Shown: positions 62,768-64,000 of the stretch, in pieces | Layout: the number at the start of each line of letters is the position of its first letter | Position numbering within the stretch: the stretch's first letter is position 1 | Assembly (NCBI GenBank): GCA_017961625.1 | Contig: JAGCWY010000056.1 | Span: 7,124 to 71,123, forward strand | From: Ruminococcus sp. | GTDB lineage: Bacteria; Bacillota; Clostridia; Oscillospirales; Ruminococcaceae | DNA: 64,000 nucleotides | Reading direction: 5' to 3' | Notes under the pieces: model-generated | What the model saw: only the letters and a program-made list of their open reading frames with translations | The model's database searches: none | What the model was told of the DNA's origin: nothing | Position numbers and translations under genes: made by a program

Positions 62768-63484
62768 TTACCACTCTATCTCGGCAGCTGTAAGCTTTTC
62801 CTTATTGATGATATCGTGCCTTATTTTGCCGTCACGGAGCTTTATGATATGGTCAGCCATTTGCTTTATGGCTTCATTATGAGTTACCATAATAACGGTA
62901 TTTCCGTACTTCTGATTGACCTCCTCGATGAGCTGCAATATCTCCTTTGAGGTCTTGTAGTCAAGAGCTCCTGTTGGCTCGTCGCATAAGAGTATATCCG
63001 GATTTTTTACTATAGCGCGTCCGATAGATACTCTCTGTTGCTGACCGCCTGAGAGCTGGTTTGGAAGCTTGTGGCGGTGCTCGTACAGACCGAGTATCTT
63101 CAGAAGCTCGTCGATGTCAAGAGGCTTATCCGACAGGTAAGCACCTGTTTCTATATTTTCCTTCACATTCAAATTTGGGATAAGATTATACATCTGGAAC
63201 ACATAACCGAGATGCTTGCGCCTGTACCTTGTAAGGCTCTTTTCATTCATTTCTGCAAGCTTATCACCATTTATGGATATTTCGCCTTCGTCTGTGCTGT
63301 CTATGCCGCCGAGTATATTGAGCAGTGTGGATTTTCCTGATCCCGAAGGTCCGAGAAGTACGCAGAATTCACCCTTTGCAACTGTAAAATCAATTCCCTT
63401 TAGGACCTCCTGTTTCGTATCGCCGCTTCCGAAACTCTTTTTCAGTCCACGGACTGAAAGAAACGCTTTGTCTTTCTTACTCAT
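62768..63484 (-). CDS. ABC transporter ATP-binding protein (MacB/LolD type)
   Basis: 238 residues from the ATG at 63484; an ATG three codons earlier touches the AAGGAG, while this one is 9 bases away. Walker A GPSGSGKST, Q-loop YVFQMYNLIPNLN, signature LSGGQQQRV, Walker B ILLCDEPTGALD and the H-loop VTHNE are all intact. The partner is the FtsX-type permease 12 bases downstream. Regulation: a dyad covers the predicted transcription start. Confidence 0.93.
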   Translation of the reverse strand: MSKKDKAFLSVRGLKKSFGSGDTKQEVLKGIDFTVAKGEFCVLLGPSGSGKSTLLNILGGIDSTDEGEISINGDKLAEMNEKSLTRYRRKHLGYVFQMYNLIPNLNVKENIETGAYLSDKPLDIDELLKILGLYEHRHKLPNQLSGGQQQRVSIGRAIVKNPDILLCDEPTGALDYKTSKEILQLIEEVNQKYGNTVIMVTHNEAIKQMADHIIKLRDGKIRHDIINKEKLTAAEIEW

Positions 63485-63558
63485 TATCTCCATCTCCTTA
63501 CGTCATTTTCCATATTCATGCTAAAAAGCCCGATCTCTCGCAAAGCTCATATGAACAC

Positions 63559-63603
63559 ATGAATATCTATTCATATATTAGCATATAATTACATTAAAGT
63601 CAA
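63559..63603 (-). promoter_or_regulatory. Promoter and operator of the ABC exporter
   Basis: TTGACT (63598-63603) and TAATAT (63575-63580) have 17-base spacing on the minus strand. A perfect dyad ATGAAT-ATCT-ATTCAT (63559-63574) lies directly after the -10, over the start point, a good place for a repressor. Confidence 0.6.
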
Positions 63604-63732
63604 GTAGCTATTCCCCATTTCGTCGGTTTGTATATTATCATGTCTAACAGATTAAACGCCATATGTTAGCATGCACAAATATAAATAAAGATATCAATGA
63701 CAAGCTCTTTTTCTTTCTTATATAATAACTTA

Positions 63733-64000
63733 GGGGCTGTAAAAAAACAGCCCGCCAAAACAACACAGTTGCCTCTTCAAGAAAAATTTGAAGGGGCAAC
63801 TGTATTTTTCATGTTAATTGTTGAAAACTTCTCAAATTCTCCATAAACAGGGTATAACAAACAAGCACGAAGAAAAAATGCTTTTTTCGCGCTGGTAAAG
63901 ATATATTTTATTGATAGTTCAGGCGGCTTTCAAAGCTGCCTGTTTCTTTAAATGATACTTATGAAGGTTGAAACCACAGCAAATAAGACCAAATTCCAGC
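63733..64000 (-). mobile_element. End of an insertion sequence (IS1182-like), cut by the window edge
   Basis: From GGGGCTGT at 63733 (possible terminal repeat, itself forming a GGGCTGT/ACAGCCC hairpin) to the window end. It includes a 15-bp hairpin with a T tract (63765-63779 with 63789-63803) and the transposase 3' end. Outer boundary is tentative, since the other end is not in view. Confidence 0.5.
63919..64000 (-). CDS. Transposase C-terminus (partial, IS1182-like)
   Basis: The minus-strand frame entering from the right edge encodes 26 residues (LEFGLICCGFNLHKYHLKKQ..., ending LKAA) and stops with TGA at 63919-63921. The pattern E-[FW]-G-L-I-C-x-x-x-N-L matches the last helix of DDE transposases of the IS1182/IS1380-type groups (known form: N-x-E-[FW]-G-L-x-x-x-x-x-N-L-K). 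The catalytic region is outside the window. Confidence 0.6.
   Translation of the reverse strand, partial: LEFGLICCGFNLHKYHLKKQAALKAA

Noticed and set aside
1..64000. CRISPR arrays, tRNA or rRNA genes, prophage modules
   Set aside because: No regularly spaced direct repeats, no cloverleaf with TPsiC-loop sequence, and no run of phage structural genes were seen by eye.

Overview
The window reads as chromosomal DNA of a Gram-positive, fibre-degrading gut or rumen Ruminococcus, closest in style to Ruminococcus flavefaciens. The evidence is moderate GC, strong AGGAGG-type ribosome binding sites, many dockerin-bearing secreted proteins, CotH proteins, lipoproteins and several small ECF sigma factors. 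The species is inferred from gene content; no rRNA or marker gene is present.

Layout. 1-3100: the end of an unidentified gene, then an ECF sigma factor overlapping a one-TM protein whose outer part carries dockerin/EF-hand loops. 3267-6233: a multi-domain xylan-degrading enzyme (GH11-CBM22-dockerin-GH43-CBM6). 6600-8629: glycosyltransferase and EpsG/Wzy-like polymerase. 9309-11316: KtrB/KtrA potassium uptake. 11420-15298: lipoprotein, glycerate kinase, and a three-gene operon (YaiI/DUF188, YqiA-like esterase, YfiH/PgeF). 15370-19787: FIST-EAL protein plus a periplasmic-binding-protein-like sensor without an output domain. 20247-22010: secreted cysteine peptidase with dockerin and leucine-rich repeats. 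22985-23610: an ORF-less group II intron placed right behind the terminator of a radical SAM-phosphoribosyltransferase fusion (23628-25277).

26172-31123 is the most striking locus: a REC-(degenerate GGDEF)-EAL protein, a free Hpt protein, and a hybrid histidine kinase whose sensor is a whole APC-family amino-acid permease. Together they make up all parts of a phosphorelay that could control c-di-GMP breakdown. 31314-37361 holds magnesium transport (CorA, MgtA) around small regulators, including a receiver-less Spo0A DNA-binding domain with a Spo0A-box-like site inside its own promoter.

37818-46188: two lipoproteins, a DUF169 protein, a large CotH/lamin-tail surface protein followed by a translationally coupled 38-residue peptide, and a second ECF sigma/anti-sigma pair. 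46407-49345: a cation:proton antiporter and a three-gene membrane/PBP operon whose promoters share one operator-like design. 49412-54621: a dockerin protein built from three divergent GH11-like domains, a decayed dockerin remnant, a CotH lipoprotein and a small membrane protein. 54996-57878: a third ECF sigma factor with a membrane-tethered beta-propeller partner. 58093-63484: PutP-like sodium symporter and an FtsX-type ABC exporter. The window ends inside an insertion sequence.

Themes: extracellular plant-fibre breakdown and surface protein display; three sigma factors each paired with a membrane protein bearing a different outer domain; c-di-GMP hydrolysis by two unusual EAL proteins; and K+, Mg2+ and Na+/H+ homeostasis. 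Coding starts were moved to the codon with the best ribosome binding site where the longest frame began too early.
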